From Pseudoselenomonas ruminantium (GTDB taxonomy: Bacteria > Bacillota > Negativicutes > Selenomonadales > Selenomonadaceae), in assembly GCF_900142515.1 (NCBI RefSeq), contig NZ_FRBC01000016.1:1-64000 (forward strand): 64,000 bases of DNA. Direction: 5' to 3'. The notes under the pieces are model-generated. The model saw only the letters and a program-made list of their open reading frames with translations. It searched no databases and had not been told where the DNA came from. Below are positions 1 through 8,436 of the stretch, piece by piece (positions within the stretch are counted from its first letter, which is position 1; each line of letters opens with the position of its first letter). The position numbers were made by a program, and so were the translations under genes.

Positions 1-70
1 AGCACATCGATGTTCTTGTTACAGGAGAACCGAGTTCGTGTCAATTGCCAAAATCGTGACGGGGGGCGAA

Positions 71-250
71 CGGGGGAGTGCTTTTTCTGTGGGAGCGACC
101 GTCTGAGCGCAGCGAAGACCGGCCCGACGTAGGCAGCAGCTAAAGAGCACGCTGAAAGACGCGCCGCTGGCCTGCCCGGCGCAATCCAGCTAAACATCTC
201 TAACCTTACAGGGAGGGTCGTTTAGCGGAAACAGAAAAAGCACTCCCCCG
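71..250. repeat. 20-bp perfect inverted repeat flanking 140 bp
   Basis: Bases 71-90 (CGGGGGAGTGCTTTTTCTGT) and 231-250 are exact reverse complements. Outside them a run of G (61-66) faces a run of C (255-258), so the pairing may go further with an internal loop. The 140 bases between hold no credible ORF. No clear target-site duplication is visible. It could be a small MITE-like or extragenic palindromic element, or the stem of a long structured RNA. The rest of 1-317 holds no gene that I can support. Confidence 0.6.
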
Positions 251-317
251 TGAACCCCTGCTGCGTATGAACGGGATACCTTCAGCACGAACTAAACTAC
301 AAACTGCAATTTGCTTT

Positions 318-965
318 TCAGGGCTTTTCGATTCGGATGGGGATGCGTTGTTCGGATTCGGATGAAAGTTTTGCCCTGCCTGCGGTCATATTGGTGATGT
401 CTTCTGTGACCTTTTCCAGTTCAGAGGGGGCAATGAGCAAGTGCAGGGTGACGCCCTCGCCGTAGTCGGCCTCCAGGCTGCGCAGTTCGTTCTGGCGCAT
501 ATAGTGTTCGATGGTGGCGAGGTGTTCGTAGCCGACAGCTACATCGAGCTGGGAAAAGGGCGTCATTTCCAGTATAGTGGCAGCTTCAATGCCGAGAGCT
601 GCTGCATGGGAGTAGGCACGGATCAGGCCGCCTGCTCCTAATTTGATACCGCCGAAATAGCGGGTGACCACCACGACGATATTGGTCAGCCCGTTTTTTT
701 TGATGGCTTCCAGGATGGGATTGCCTGCGGTGCCGCCGGGCTCGCCGTCATCATTGGATTTCTGTTTGTCCGCCTTTTCTCCCAGCACATAGGCAGAGCA
801 GTTATGGCGGGCATCGAAGTAGCGCTTCTTGATGGCTGTGATGAATTCCCGGGCTTCCTCTTCTGTATCTACATGGCGCAGATGGGTGATGAACTTGGAT
901 TTCTGTATTTCATAAAGCGTTTCCACGCGGTCGTCAATTTCCTCAATGGTACGATAGCTATGCAT
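318..965 (-). CDS. yigZ: YigZ/IMPACT (UPF0029) family protein
   Basis: A 215-residue protein of the usual YigZ length. The N-terminal IMPACT domain carries the family signatures KSKFI, ARHNCSAY, DDGEPGGTAG and VTRYFGGIKLGAGGL (about residues 24-115), followed by a small C-terminal ferredoxin-like domain. Family members are linked to translation control or nucleic-acid binding, but the biochemical role is not settled. I chose the ATG at 965 and not the one at 983 because an AGGAGG lies 4 nt upstream of it on the minus strand (bases 970-975). The gene stands alone, divergent from the permease at 1170. Confidence 0.88.
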   Translation of the reverse strand: MHSYRTIEEIDDRVETLYEIQKSKFITHLRHVDTEEEAREFITAIKKRYFDARHNCSAYVLGEKADKQKSNDDGEPGGTAGNPILEAIKKNGLTNIVVVVTRYFGGIKLGAGGLIRAYSHAAALGIEAATILEMTPFSQLDVAVGYEHLATIEHYMRQNELRSLEADYGEGVTLHLLIAPSELEKVTEDITNMTAGRAKLSSESEQRIPIRIEKP

Positions 966-1002
966 AAGACCTCCTGATTTCACGAAAAATTATCTCTTTC
1001 TA

Positions 1003-1019
1003 GTATACCTATTGTATAC
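1003..1019. promoter_or_regulatory. paired GTATAC palindromes upstream of yigZ
   Basis: GTATAC occurs at 1003-1008 and again at 1014-1019, making a symmetric site with a 5-bp spacer. On the minus strand it overlaps a TATACT that could be the yigZ -10 box, so it has the form of an operator. No regulator is identified. Confidence 0.3.
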
Positions 1020-1169
1020 ATGGAAAAAAAGGGCGTTTGGACAAAAAAATTTATGGTAATTCAACTGGATTTGTAGTATTCTTAGCTTATTATATGAAGC
1101 ATCGCGGATGGCAGCAGCTATACAAATCACAGAAAGCAGCGGTGCTGGGAAGGTTGTGTTATTAAGTCC

Positions 1170-2537
1170 ATGAACGAAACAAAAATGAACAGAGGTCTGA
1201 AGAACAGGCACTTGCAGCTGATCTCCCTCGGCGGGGTCATCGGCAGCGGCTATTTCTTGGGGACGGGGTATGTGCTGGAGCAGGCAGGGCCTGCGGCGGT
1301 GTTGGCGTATCTGCTGGGGGGCATCATCGTGCTCTGCGTGATGCTTTGCCTGGCGGAACTGGCGGTGGAAAAACCCATTTCGGGTTCTTTCGTCACTTAT
1401 GCCCGGGAGCATATCTCTCCGACCTGGGCCTGCGGGGTAGGCTGGGCCTACTGGCTGACCTGGGTGGCCTATGTGCCCTCGGAAATGATTGCCGCAGGCA
1501 TCATCATGAATCTCTTTTTGCCGGCGGTGAGCCAGCTATGGTGGGCGGTCTTTTTCAGCCTGCTGGTGACCTGTATCAATCTCTTTCATGTCGATAAATT
1601 CGGGGAAAGCGAATCCTGGCTGGCGCTTATCAAGATTATTGCGCTGATGGCGTTCAGCGTGGTGGCGGCGCTGATCTGTTTCGGCCTTATCGGCGACCAG
1701 GGCTATATCGGGGCCAGTGTGCTTTTGGGTAGCGGTGGCTTTGCCCCCAACGGTTATTGGTCCATCGTACTGACCATGGTGATTATCCTCGTGAACTTTC
1801 AGGGTACGGAAATCATTGGTCTGGCGGCTGGCGAGTGCAAGGATCCTGCCAAGAGCATTCCCATCGCTGTGCGCAATGTGACCTGGCGGATCATCGCACT
1901 CTACATCATTCCAATCACTTTGCTGGTTTCCATCCTGCCCTGGGATAAGGCTTCACTGGAGGAAAGCGTCTTTGCGGCGGCTGTGAATCAGTATGGCCTT
2001 ACGGGATTTGGCGCGTTCTTTGCCTTCGTCATCCTGACGGCGGCGATTTCCTGCTCCAATTCCGGTTTGTATGGCGCGGCGCGCGCTATGCATGCGCTGG
2101 CGAAGATGGATATGGCACCGAAAGCCTTCGGCACGCTCAATAAGAACGGCATGCCGGCTCATGCCATCTGGATTTCCATCTGCGCCTGCTGGGCGGTCAT
2201 CATGCTCTATGCCTTCAATCCGGATTCGGTGATCTACACCTATCTGCTGGCGGTATCGGGCTTTACCGGTGCCATTGCCTGGATTTCCATCTGCTGGAGC
2301 CAGTACCGCAGCCGCAAGGCTATGATTGCGGCAGGAACGGAAGACAGTCTCAAGTACAAGACGCCGCTGTTCCCCTATGTGACCTTGTTTGGCATCTGGT
2401 CGCAGGTCATCTGCCTCGTCATCATGGTGTTCATGCCGGATCTGCGGGAAGCATTCTTCACCGGTGTCCCCATGCTGATTGCACCGATGGTGTGGTATAA
2501 ACTCCGCGCCAGACGGCGGGCGGCGTTAGCTCGCTGA
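1170..2537 (+). CDS. amino-acid permease, APC superfamily
   Basis: A 455-residue hydrophobic protein with about 12 membrane segments. The first helix carries the APC-type substrate signature (SLGGVIGSGYFLGTG, about residues 19-33), followed by QAGPAAVLAYLLGG and a conserved LAELA in the third segment, as in the AAT family (LysP, GabP, ProY). It would import an amino acid by proton symport at the inner membrane; the substrate cannot be told from sequence. The start is not firmly fixed: the ATG at 1170 has only a distant purine-rich GGAAGG (1149-1154), and a second in-frame ATG lies at 1185. It appears monocistronic and is followed by a strong hairpin. Confidence 0.88.
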   Translation: MNETKMNRGLKNRHLQLISLGGVIGSGYFLGTGYVLEQAGPAAVLAYLLGGIIVLCVMLCLAELAVEKPISGSFVTYAREHISPTWACGVGWAYWLTWVAYVPSEMIAAGIIMNLFLPAVSQLWWAVFFSLLVTCINLFHVDKFGESESWLALIKIIALMAFSVVAALICFGLIGDQGYIGASVLLGSGGFAPNGYWSIVLTMVIILVNFQGTEIIGLAAGECKDPAKSIPIAVRNVTWRIIALYIIPITLLVSILPWDKASLEESVFAAAVNQYGLTGFGAFFAFVILTAAISCSNSGLYGAARAMHALAKMDMAPKAFGTLNKNGMPAHAIWISICACWAVIMLYAFNPDSVIYTYLLAVSGFTGAIAWISICWSQYRSRKAMIAAGTEDSLKYKTPLFPYVTLFGIWSQVICLVIMVFMPDLREAFFTGVPMLIAPMVWYKLRARRRAALAR

Positions 2538-2577
2538 AATAAAACTGTATTGGTTTTCATCTATATAGGAACATGCC

Positions 2578-2621
2578 CGTGGGCTGGTGATGCTTTTTGG
2601 TAAGAGTATCACCAGCCCACG
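2578..2621. terminator. hairpin after the permease gene
   Basis: A 14-bp perfect stem (CGTGGGCTGGTGAT against ATCACCAGCCCACG) encloses a 16-nt loop. No proper U-tract follows, so it is a probable but not classical intrinsic terminator between the permease and the secretin operon. Confidence 0.55.
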
Positions 2622-2695
2622 TGGTTTATGTGTGAAAATCGTAGGAGGGAGTGTGTTGCTTTCCTTATATTATAGAAAAATGTGCATAACAGGTG

Positions 2696-2701
2696 TATAA
2701 T
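2696..2701 (+). promoter_or_regulatory. possible -10 box of the secretin operon
   Basis: A perfect TATAAT lies 45 nt before the start of the GspC-like gene. No good -35 hexamer stands at the expected distance, so the call is weak. Confidence 0.3.
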
Positions 2702-2745
2702 AAGATTAAATCACTCCATCGATTGCAGGTAAAGAAGGCGAGAGT

Positions 2746-3312
2746 ATGGATTTACAGGATGCGAAGCAGCGCAGGTTGAGAGTATGGGGGAGTGTTTTTC
2801 TTTTGTTGACAGCGGGAGCAGGGGCTTATCATGCCAGTAGGGCAGAGGAGCCCCCGCTTGTATTGCAGCAGAAACCGGTGCAGGAGGAAGCAGAGGTGCC
2901 AACTGGCATAATAGGCTTGCAGCAGGCTGATGAGGGAAAGGCGCTGCGCAATCCATTTTCTTTGCTGCATGAACGGGAAGGAGAAATACCGGTTCAGGCA
3001 GTGAAGGGGGCGGAGGTGAAGCAGGCGTCATCACACCCTGATATACAGAAGATTGCAATTAAAAAGAAAGAAGCGAAAAAAATACCTGCACAACCAAAGA
3101 AAAGAGCGGATTTTGTCCTCCGTGGAATCGGGGAAGGTGCTGGTGGGCGGCTGGCACTTCTGCAGACTGCTGATGACACAGCGGCTGTTGCCGTAGGGGA
3201 ACATGTGAGTGGCTGGCAGGTCACAGCTGTGGGGAGCAATACGGTTACGCTGGTGCGCGATGGGCAGGTGCTGGAGTTGCCGCTGACGATGTCTGATATG
3301 GGGGCGAACTGA
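2746..3312 (+). CDS. GspC/PilP-like inner-membrane protein
   Basis: A 188-residue bitopic protein: short basic cytoplasmic N-terminus, one membrane segment (about residues 13-28), a Lys/Pro-rich linker (about 95-120), and a compact C-terminal domain (about 122-182, VLRGIGEG...GEHVSGWQVTAVGSNTVTL) that resembles the homology region of GspC/PilP. In type II secretion and type IV pili that domain contacts the secretin. The gene is followed after 2 nt by the secretin gene, which supports the call. An AAGGCGAG lies just before the ATG. The family assignment rests on layout and context, because GspC/PilP sequences diverge strongly. Confidence 0.6.
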   Translation: MDLQDAKQRRLRVWGSVFLLLTAGAGAYHASRAEEPPLVLQQKPVQEEAEVPTGIIGLQQADEGKALRNPFSLLHEREGEIPVQAVKGAEVKQASSHPDIQKIAIKKKEAKKIPAQPKKRADFVLRGIGEGAGGRLALLQTADDTAAVAVGEHVSGWQVTAVGSNTVTLVRDGQVLELPLTMSDMGAN

Positions 3313-3314
3313 AG

Positions 3315-4637
3315 ATGAATCTCGTGAAGCGTTTAGGGATGCTGCTGGGGGGCATTTTTCTCTGCGGGCAGAATCTGGCTGGAGCAGCACCTGTGCATAT
3401 TCAAGTCCAGCATGCAGCTACCAGTGCCGTGCTGATGTCCGTTGCCAGGTTAGGTGGTCTGAACCTTTTGCTGGCAGACAATATTGGCGGAACCGTGACG
3501 GTCAATGTTCAGGAAGAACCTGAGGCAATCCTGAGATTTTTGACTGCTTCACAGGGGTTGTTGCTGGAAAAATATGACAATGTCTATGTGGTGACCACAC
3601 CAGAACGGAGCAATGAACTCAGAAGCGTGCATGTCTATAAAGCCAGATATGCTTTGCCGGCTGATTTGGCAAAAGTTGCAAATTTATCTTTGGGAGAGGC
3701 AGGAAAAAAGTCCCAAACGCCGAATGATAATAAAGCGAGTAAGAAAAGTAAATTGGAAACGTTAAAAAAGGGTACAGAGGAGCGTCCTGCCAGAGTGATG
3801 GTGGACGAGGCTGCCGGGGCGGTAATCTTTTATGGCACGGCGGCTGAGGCGCAGAAGCTGCGGACTGCTCTGGAGCAGGTGGATGTGCCGGCCAAACAGG
3901 TGAGCATAGAAGCAAAGGTAGTGGCACTGTCCAAAAGTGCGTCCAGGAATTTGGGCGTGGAATGGGAGTGGTCAAAACTACCACAGTATCCGGAACGTAA
4001 AAAAACATATCATTACGCGGGAAAAAACAATGAACGGGTAGATTATGAAACCAATCGCCGTTATAATGGAAAGACGGATGAAATTCCCGGGGTCATCCAG
4101 TTCGGTCATGGGCCGGAGGGGCAGCCCTTTGAATTTTATTTTGGTTTGAAGCTCAATTCCCTGATAGCGGATGGAAAGGCTAAAATCCTGGCGCGGCCCA
4201 ATATTACGACCATTCAGGGGCAGGAAGCCGTCATCAAGATCGGCGGCGAGGTACCTGTGCCCACCCAGACCATGACAGAAACGGCAACCACCAACACGGT
4301 GACTTACCGGCAGGCGGGGATTGTCCTGCGGTGCACGCCACGGGTGAATGCGGATGGCCGGATTACGGTAGAGGTGCATACGGATGTGAGTACGCCGGAA
4401 CTTGTGACCGATTTGAAGGCGTTCCGCTTCCAGCGGCGCAGCGCTGATACCACTGTGCGGCTGCGGGACGGAGAGACCATGGTCATTGGCGGGCTTATTG
4501 GCAGTGAGGAATCCCATAGCCTGAGCAAGCTTCCCTTTTTTAGTGATCTGCCCATTTTAGGTGCTTTTTTCAAAAATATCAGACATAGTCATGTTGAGTC
4601 TGAGGTGATGATCTTTCTGAAGGCTCATGTGCTATAA
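3315..4637 (+). CDS. secretin (GspD/PilQ family) outer-membrane channel
   Basis: A 440-residue protein with a signal peptide (cleavage near AGAA, about residue 25), one or two N-domains (about 27-210, interrupted by a Lys/Ser-rich low-complexity stretch near 130-155), and the C-terminal secretin domain (about 270-440). The latter shows the family hallmarks: KILARPNITTIQGQEAVIKIGGEVP, then VRLRDGETMVIGGLI, then LPFFSDLPILGAFFK. Secretins form multimeric gates in the outer membrane for type II secretion, type IV pili or competence. It is short for the family. It sits directly behind the GspC/PilP-like gene. No ATPase, platform protein or pilin gene is nearby. Confidence 0.9.
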   Translation: MNLVKRLGMLLGGIFLCGQNLAGAAPVHIQVQHAATSAVLMSVARLGGLNLLLADNIGGTVTVNVQEEPEAILRFLTASQGLLLEKYDNVYVVTTPERSNELRSVHVYKARYALPADLAKVANLSLGEAGKKSQTPNDNKASKKSKLETLKKGTEERPARVMVDEAAGAVIFYGTAAEAQKLRTALEQVDVPAKQVSIEAKVVALSKSASRNLGVEWEWSKLPQYPERKKTYHYAGKNNERVDYETNRRYNGKTDEIPGVIQFGHGPEGQPFEFYFGLKLNSLIADGKAKILARPNITTIQGQEAVIKIGGEVPVPTQTMTETATTNTVTYRQAGIVLRCTPRVNADGRITVEVHTDVSTPELVTDLKAFRFQRRSADTTVRLRDGETMVIGGLIGSEESHSLSKLPFFSDLPILGAFFKNIRHSHVESEVMIFLKAHVL

Positions 4638-4673
4638 TATATGGATTCAATGTTAATAACGGAGGAAACGATT

Positions 4674-5345
4674 ATGGCGATTAAAATTTTGATAGCAGAC
4701 GACCATGCGCTTCTACGACAAGGAATAAAGAGAGTCCTGAATTTCGAGGATGGTTTTGAGGTTATCGGTGAGGCTGAGGATGGCCAGGAAGCGGTAGCCA
4801 GAACGTTGATGCTGCAGCCGGACGTGCTCTTGCTGGACATCAATATGCCGGGACTCAACGGACTGGAAGTCGTGAAGCAGCTGAAGCAGGCAGAATGTGA
4901 AACGCGTATCATTGCGTTGACAATCCATGACAGTGATAATTATATCCTGGAGATGTTGAAAAATGGTGCATTGGGATATCTGCTGAAAGATGTGGAACCC
5001 GCTGTGCTGATCAAGGCGATTCACGTGGTCAATGGCGGTGATGCCTTTGTTTATCCGGAATTGGCGGAAAGGCTGTTTGGCAGTGCTAATGTTACGGATG
5101 ATTTGGAAAACCGGGCCAAGGAAATGCTCGATGAAAGCCGGGGAGAACGTCTGACTGCCCGGGAAATGGATGTACTGGAGTGCGTGGCTAAAGGTTTTTC
5201 CAATCAGGATATTGCCAAGGCCTTGGGGCTCAGTGAAAAGACGGTCAAGAACCATATGACCCGGGTTTTGCGTAAACTAAAGGTCGAAGACCGTACGCAG
5301 GCTTTGGTCTATGTACTGAAGAACAAGATCATTTCGCTGGAATAA
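4674..5345 (+). CDS. degU: DegU-like NarL/LuxR-family response regulator
   Basis: A 223-residue two-component regulator. The receiver domain (residues 1-120) has the acidic pair D9-D10, the phospho-acceptor D55 (LLLDINMPG), T near 86 and the YLLKD lysine. The LuxR-type HTH (about 155-215) has LTAREMDVLECVAKGFSNQDIAKALGLS and TVKNHM. The sequence around RVLNFEDGFEVIGEAEDG strongly resembles Bacillus DegU. I chose the ATG at 4674, which has GGAGG 8 nt upstream, over an in-frame ATG at 4641. The matching DegS-like kinase is not adjacent but at 35559. A TATAAT at 4633-4638 may give it a promoter of its own. Confidence 0.85.
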   Translation: MAIKILIADDHALLRQGIKRVLNFEDGFEVIGEAEDGQEAVARTLMLQPDVLLLDINMPGLNGLEVVKQLKQAECETRIIALTIHDSDNYILEMLKNGALGYLLKDVEPAVLIKAIHVVNGGDAFVYPELAERLFGSANVTDDLENRAKEMLDESRGERLTAREMDVLECVAKGFSNQDIAKALGLSEKTVKNHMTRVLRKLKVEDRTQALVYVLKNKIISLE

Positions 5346-5407
5346 GGGGAAATATCTGCAGGCATGCTCCTGTTTCAGCACGGACATTTCATAGATTTTG
5401 GCATATA

Positions 5408-5433
5408 GCCTTCCCTTTTGGGGAAGGCTTTTT
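5408..5433 (+). terminator. intrinsic terminator after degU
   Basis: GCCTTCCC / GGGAAGGC stem with a 5-nt loop followed by TTTTT. Confidence 0.88.
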
Positions 5434-5505
5434 GTTTGTTATGCAATTTATGGGATGTCCGTGTGTTTTTATGGATTTCTGCTTTTTTTTCGTGCCGGTA
5501 TAAGG

Positions 5506-5511
5506 TATAAT
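5506..5511 (+). promoter_or_regulatory. possible -10 box of the tetrapyrrole operon
   Basis: A perfect TATAAT about 70 nt before the first gene of the operon. The -35 region 17 bp upstream is only a T-run, so the promoter is tentative. Confidence 0.35.
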
Positions 5512-5579
5512 AGTAATAGTAGAAAAATATGAATCCGATTCGTAATTGAGAGGTATTCACAAAAACGTAGAAGGTGATT

Positions 5580-6245
5580 ATGGTGCTGTATCCGCTGAAT
5601 CTCAATCTGGCTGGTAAGGCCTGTGTAGTTATTGGCGGCGGACAGGTGGCTGGCCGGAAAGTCAGGGATTTGCTGGCAGCAGGGGCCAGGGTTACCGTTA
5701 TCGCACCGGCACTGACGGAAGGATTGCAAAAGTTGGTGGCAGCGGGACAGGTGGTATGGCAAAACAGTGTTTTTCATCCTGGAATGCTGCTTCCTTTGCG
5801 TCCGTTATTGGTGTTTGTTACATCCAGTGATAAAGAAGCGAATCATCTGGCTATTGCTGAGGCCAAAGAGATGGGAGCTTTGGTCAATGCGGCAGCGGCA
5901 CCAGAACAGACGGATTTTTCAGTTCCTTCCAAGGTGGCGCGGGGGGATTTCCTGTTGACCATCTCTACCGGGGGCGGGAGCCCCGCCTTTGCTAAACTCC
6001 TGCGTGAGCGGCTGGAGAATGAATACCCGGATTGTTTTGGCGAATTTTTGGCACGGTTGAATGTATTGCGTCAGGAAGTAAAGGGGAGGCCGGGCGGCAG
6101 CCGGGAGCATGAACGGCTCTGGCGGCAGGCCCTGACGCAGGATGTGATTGATTTAGTGAGAGCAGGTCATTTGGACCAAGCGGAGGAAGAGGTAAGAAAT
6201 GGAATTATTGATGCTGGGATTGAACCACAAGACGGCACCCGTTGA
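5580..6245 (+). CDS. precorrin-2 dehydrogenase (siroheme synthase N-domain)
   Basis: A 221-residue protein matching the N-terminal half of CysG / Met8p. The NAD-binding Rossmann motif is VVIGGGQVAGRKVRDLL (about residues 16-32), followed by NAAAAPEQTDFSVPS and the TGGGSPAFAKLLRERLE segment typical of the dimerisation region. It oxidises precorrin-2 to sirohydrochlorin; some members also insert the metal. The ATG at 5580 is preferred over the GTG at 5574 because AAGG ends 5 nt before it. The 3' end overlaps hemA by 47 nt in another frame, so the two are probably translated in a coupled way. Confidence 0.9.
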   Translation: MVLYPLNLNLAGKACVVIGGGQVAGRKVRDLLAAGARVTVIAPALTEGLQKLVAAGQVVWQNSVFHPGMLLPLRPLLVFVTSSDKEANHLAIAEAKEMGALVNAAAAPEQTDFSVPSKVARGDFLLTISTGGGSPAFAKLLRERLENEYPDCFGEFLARLNVLRQEVKGRPGGSREHERLWRQALTQDVIDLVRAGHLDQAEEEVRNGIIDAGIEPQDGTR

Positions 6246-7515
6246 TGTGCGTGAGCGTTTTTCCATTCCGAAAGCGGCTGTGAAGAGTGGTTTGGCTAAT
6301 TTAGGAAAGTATGAAGGGATTTTGGAGGCTGTGGTGTTATCCACCTGTAATCGCAGTGAGATGTATGCGGTGGTGGAGAATCCTGAAAGGGATTTAGCGA
6401 CACTCAAACAGTTTCTCTTTGATCTGACCGGTAATGAGGAGGATATTGATGAATATCTTTATCATTATGCAGATGAGGCCTGCGTGCAGCATCTGTTTCA
6501 GGTAGCTTCTAGTCTGGATTCACTGGTATTGGGGGAAGGACAGATCCTTTCCCAGGTGAAAGAGGCCTATGCCATGAGCCGGGAGGCGGGTACTACGAGC
6601 ACGGTGCTCAATACGCTCTTCCATCGGGCGATTGCCACGGGCAAGCGGGTGCGTACGGAAACCCGCATCCAGTTCAATTCCGTATCCGTGAGCTATGCGG
6701 CGGTGGAGCTGGCAAGAGAGGCCTTGGGCGAACTTCATGAAGCAAGCGCCTTGATCTTCGGTGCCGGGAAGATGGCGGAACTTACGGCGCAGCATCTGAT
6801 TTCACATGGGGTCAAGAAAATCTATGTGACCAACCGTCATATCGAGCGGGCGGAGCTGTTGGCGGCGCAATTCGGTGGTGAAGCCGTGTTGTTTGAAGAG
6901 GCGATGAAACGGGCTGTGGATGTGGATGTGATCGTGACTTCCACAGGCGCGCCCCACTATGTGATCAAGCCTTGGGAAACCCGCCAGCTTATGAGCAAGC
7001 GAAAGGGAAGACAGTTGTTCCTGATTGACATTGCTGTGCCACGGGATGTGGACCCCGAAGTCGGGGAAATCAAAGGTGTGACCCTTTACAATATCGACGC
7101 GCTGGAAGAAGTGGTGGATGAACATATCGAGGAGCGCCGTCACGAAGCCAGACAGGCAGAAAAAATCGTGCAGGAAGAAGTCGATTCCATCATGGAACGC
7201 TTCCAATATCTGTCCTTCCGTCCGCTCATGGCCAGGCTTTCTGACCGCTGCGAGCGCATCCGCGCCCGGGAGGTCAAGCGGGCCAGCTCCAAGCTGCCGG
7301 ATCTCAATGAAGAACAGTGGCGGCAGGTAGAGCATATGAGCCGCATGATTGTGCGCAAGATCCTGCGCATGCCCATGATGAAGCTGAACTCCGCTGCAGG
7401 TACAGAAAACGAGCAGTTCTATATCGAGGCCATGCGGGCGCTCTTTAAATTAGATACGATAGGAGAGACGGCAAACAGTGAAGAACACGATTGTTATCGG
7501 TACGCGCAGCAGTAA
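6199..7515 (+). CDS. hemA: glutamyl-tRNA reductase
   Basis: A 438-residue HemA. It reduces Glu-tRNA(Glu) to glutamate-1-semialdehyde with NADPH, the first committed step of the C5 route to tetrapyrroles. The start MELLMLGLNHKTAPVDVRE is diagnostic. The catalytic cysteine is C50 in VVLSTCNRSEMY, and the LVLGEGQILSQVKEAY and FGAGKMAELTAQHL (NADP-binding) motifs follow. A helical dimerisation domain forms the C-terminus. A GAGGAAGAGG lies just before the ATG. The gene overlaps its upstream neighbour by 47 nt and hemC by 38 nt, both in different frames. Confidence 0.97.
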   Translation: MELLMLGLNHKTAPVDVRERFSIPKAAVKSGLANLGKYEGILEAVVLSTCNRSEMYAVVENPERDLATLKQFLFDLTGNEEDIDEYLYHYADEACVQHLFQVASSLDSLVLGEGQILSQVKEAYAMSREAGTTSTVLNTLFHRAIATGKRVRTETRIQFNSVSVSYAAVELAREALGELHEASALIFGAGKMAELTAQHLISHGVKKIYVTNRHIERAELLAAQFGGEAVLFEEAMKRAVDVDVIVTSTGAPHYVIKPWETRQLMSKRKGRQLFLIDIAVPRDVDPEVGEIKGVTLYNIDALEEVVDEHIEERRHEARQAEKIVQEEVDSIMERFQYLSFRPLMARLSDRCERIRAREVKRASSKLPDLNEEQWRQVEHMSRMIVRKILRMPMMKLNSAAGTENEQFYIEAMRALFKLDTIGETANSEEHDCYRYAQQ

Positions 7516-8416
7516 GCTGGCGTTATGGCAGGCAGAATATGTGAAAGGCCGCTTGGAGGAAGAATATCCGGAGTTAAAAGTTGAATTGAAGCTTATGACT
7601 ACCAAGGGGGATAAGATCTTGGATGCCCCCTTGGCCAAGATCGGCGGCAAGGGGCTTTTTACTAAGGAGCTCGAAATGGATATGTTGGCAGGTGGTATCG
7701 ATTTGGCGGTGCACAGCCTCAAAGATATGCCCACAGAACTGCCGGAAGGCTTGTGCCTTGCTGCCATCACCAAGCGTTTCGACCCCGGTGATGCCGTGGT
7801 CAGTCCAAAATTCAAGACATTTGACGCGTTGCCTTGTGGCGCAAAAGTAGGTACATCAAGCCTGCGCCGCAAGGCACAGCTTTTGCATGCCCGTCCGGAC
7901 CTCAATATCTGTGACCTGCGGGGCAATGTGAATACGCGCCTGGCCAAGCTCGAAAGCGAAAACTTCGACGCCATCATCCTTGCCGTGGCCGGCCTCAAGC
8001 GGCTGGGCTTTGGTGAGCGCATTACCGAGGTATTGCCTCGGGATATGGTACTGCCCGCTGTCGGGCAGGGCGCGCTGGCTATCGAGACCCGCGAGGACGA
8101 TGAAGAGATGCGGAAGCTGCTGGCGTTCCTCAATGATGAGGCCACTGTGCATTGCGCCAAAGCGGAACGTGCGTTCCTGGGCAGGGTAGAGGGCGGCTGT
8201 CAGGTGCCCGTGGGCGTCTATGCCGTGCCCGCAGGCAGTGACGGGATTCAGGTAGAAGCCGTGATTGCCTCGTTGGACGGCCAGCGCCTCTATCGGGACA
8301 AATTAGACGGTCAGGCCGTTGACGCCGAAAAACTCGGTGTGACTCTGGCTGAAAAGCTTCTCGCCGCAGGCGGGCAGGAAATATTGCAGGAAATCGGTTT
8401 GCTGCAGGATAAATAA
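7478..8416 (+). CDS. hemC: porphobilinogen deaminase (hydroxymethylbilane synthase)
   Basis: A 312-residue HemC that condenses four porphobilinogens into hydroxymethylbilane. It starts with IVIGTRSSKLALWQ, contains the catalytic Asp in AVHSLKDMPTELP (D83), the substrate-binding arginines in GTSSLRRKAQL, and C241 in VEGGCQVPVG, which carries the dipyrromethane cofactor. The start is a GTG with AGGAGAG 10 nt upstream and lies inside the end of hemA. The next gene follows after 20 nt. Confidence 0.97.
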   Translation: MKNTIVIGTRSSKLALWQAEYVKGRLEEEYPELKVELKLMTTKGDKILDAPLAKIGGKGLFTKELEMDMLAGGIDLAVHSLKDMPTELPEGLCLAAITKRFDPGDAVVSPKFKTFDALPCGAKVGTSSLRRKAQLLHARPDLNICDLRGNVNTRLAKLESENFDAIILAVAGLKRLGFGERITEVLPRDMVLPAVGQGALAIETREDDEEMRKLLAFLNDEATVHCAKAERAFLGRVEGGCQVPVGVYAVPAGSDGIQVEAVIASLDGQRLYRDKLDGQAVDAEKLGVTLAEKLLAAGGQEILQEIGLLQDK

Positions 8417-8436
8417 AACGAAAAGAGATGACATAT

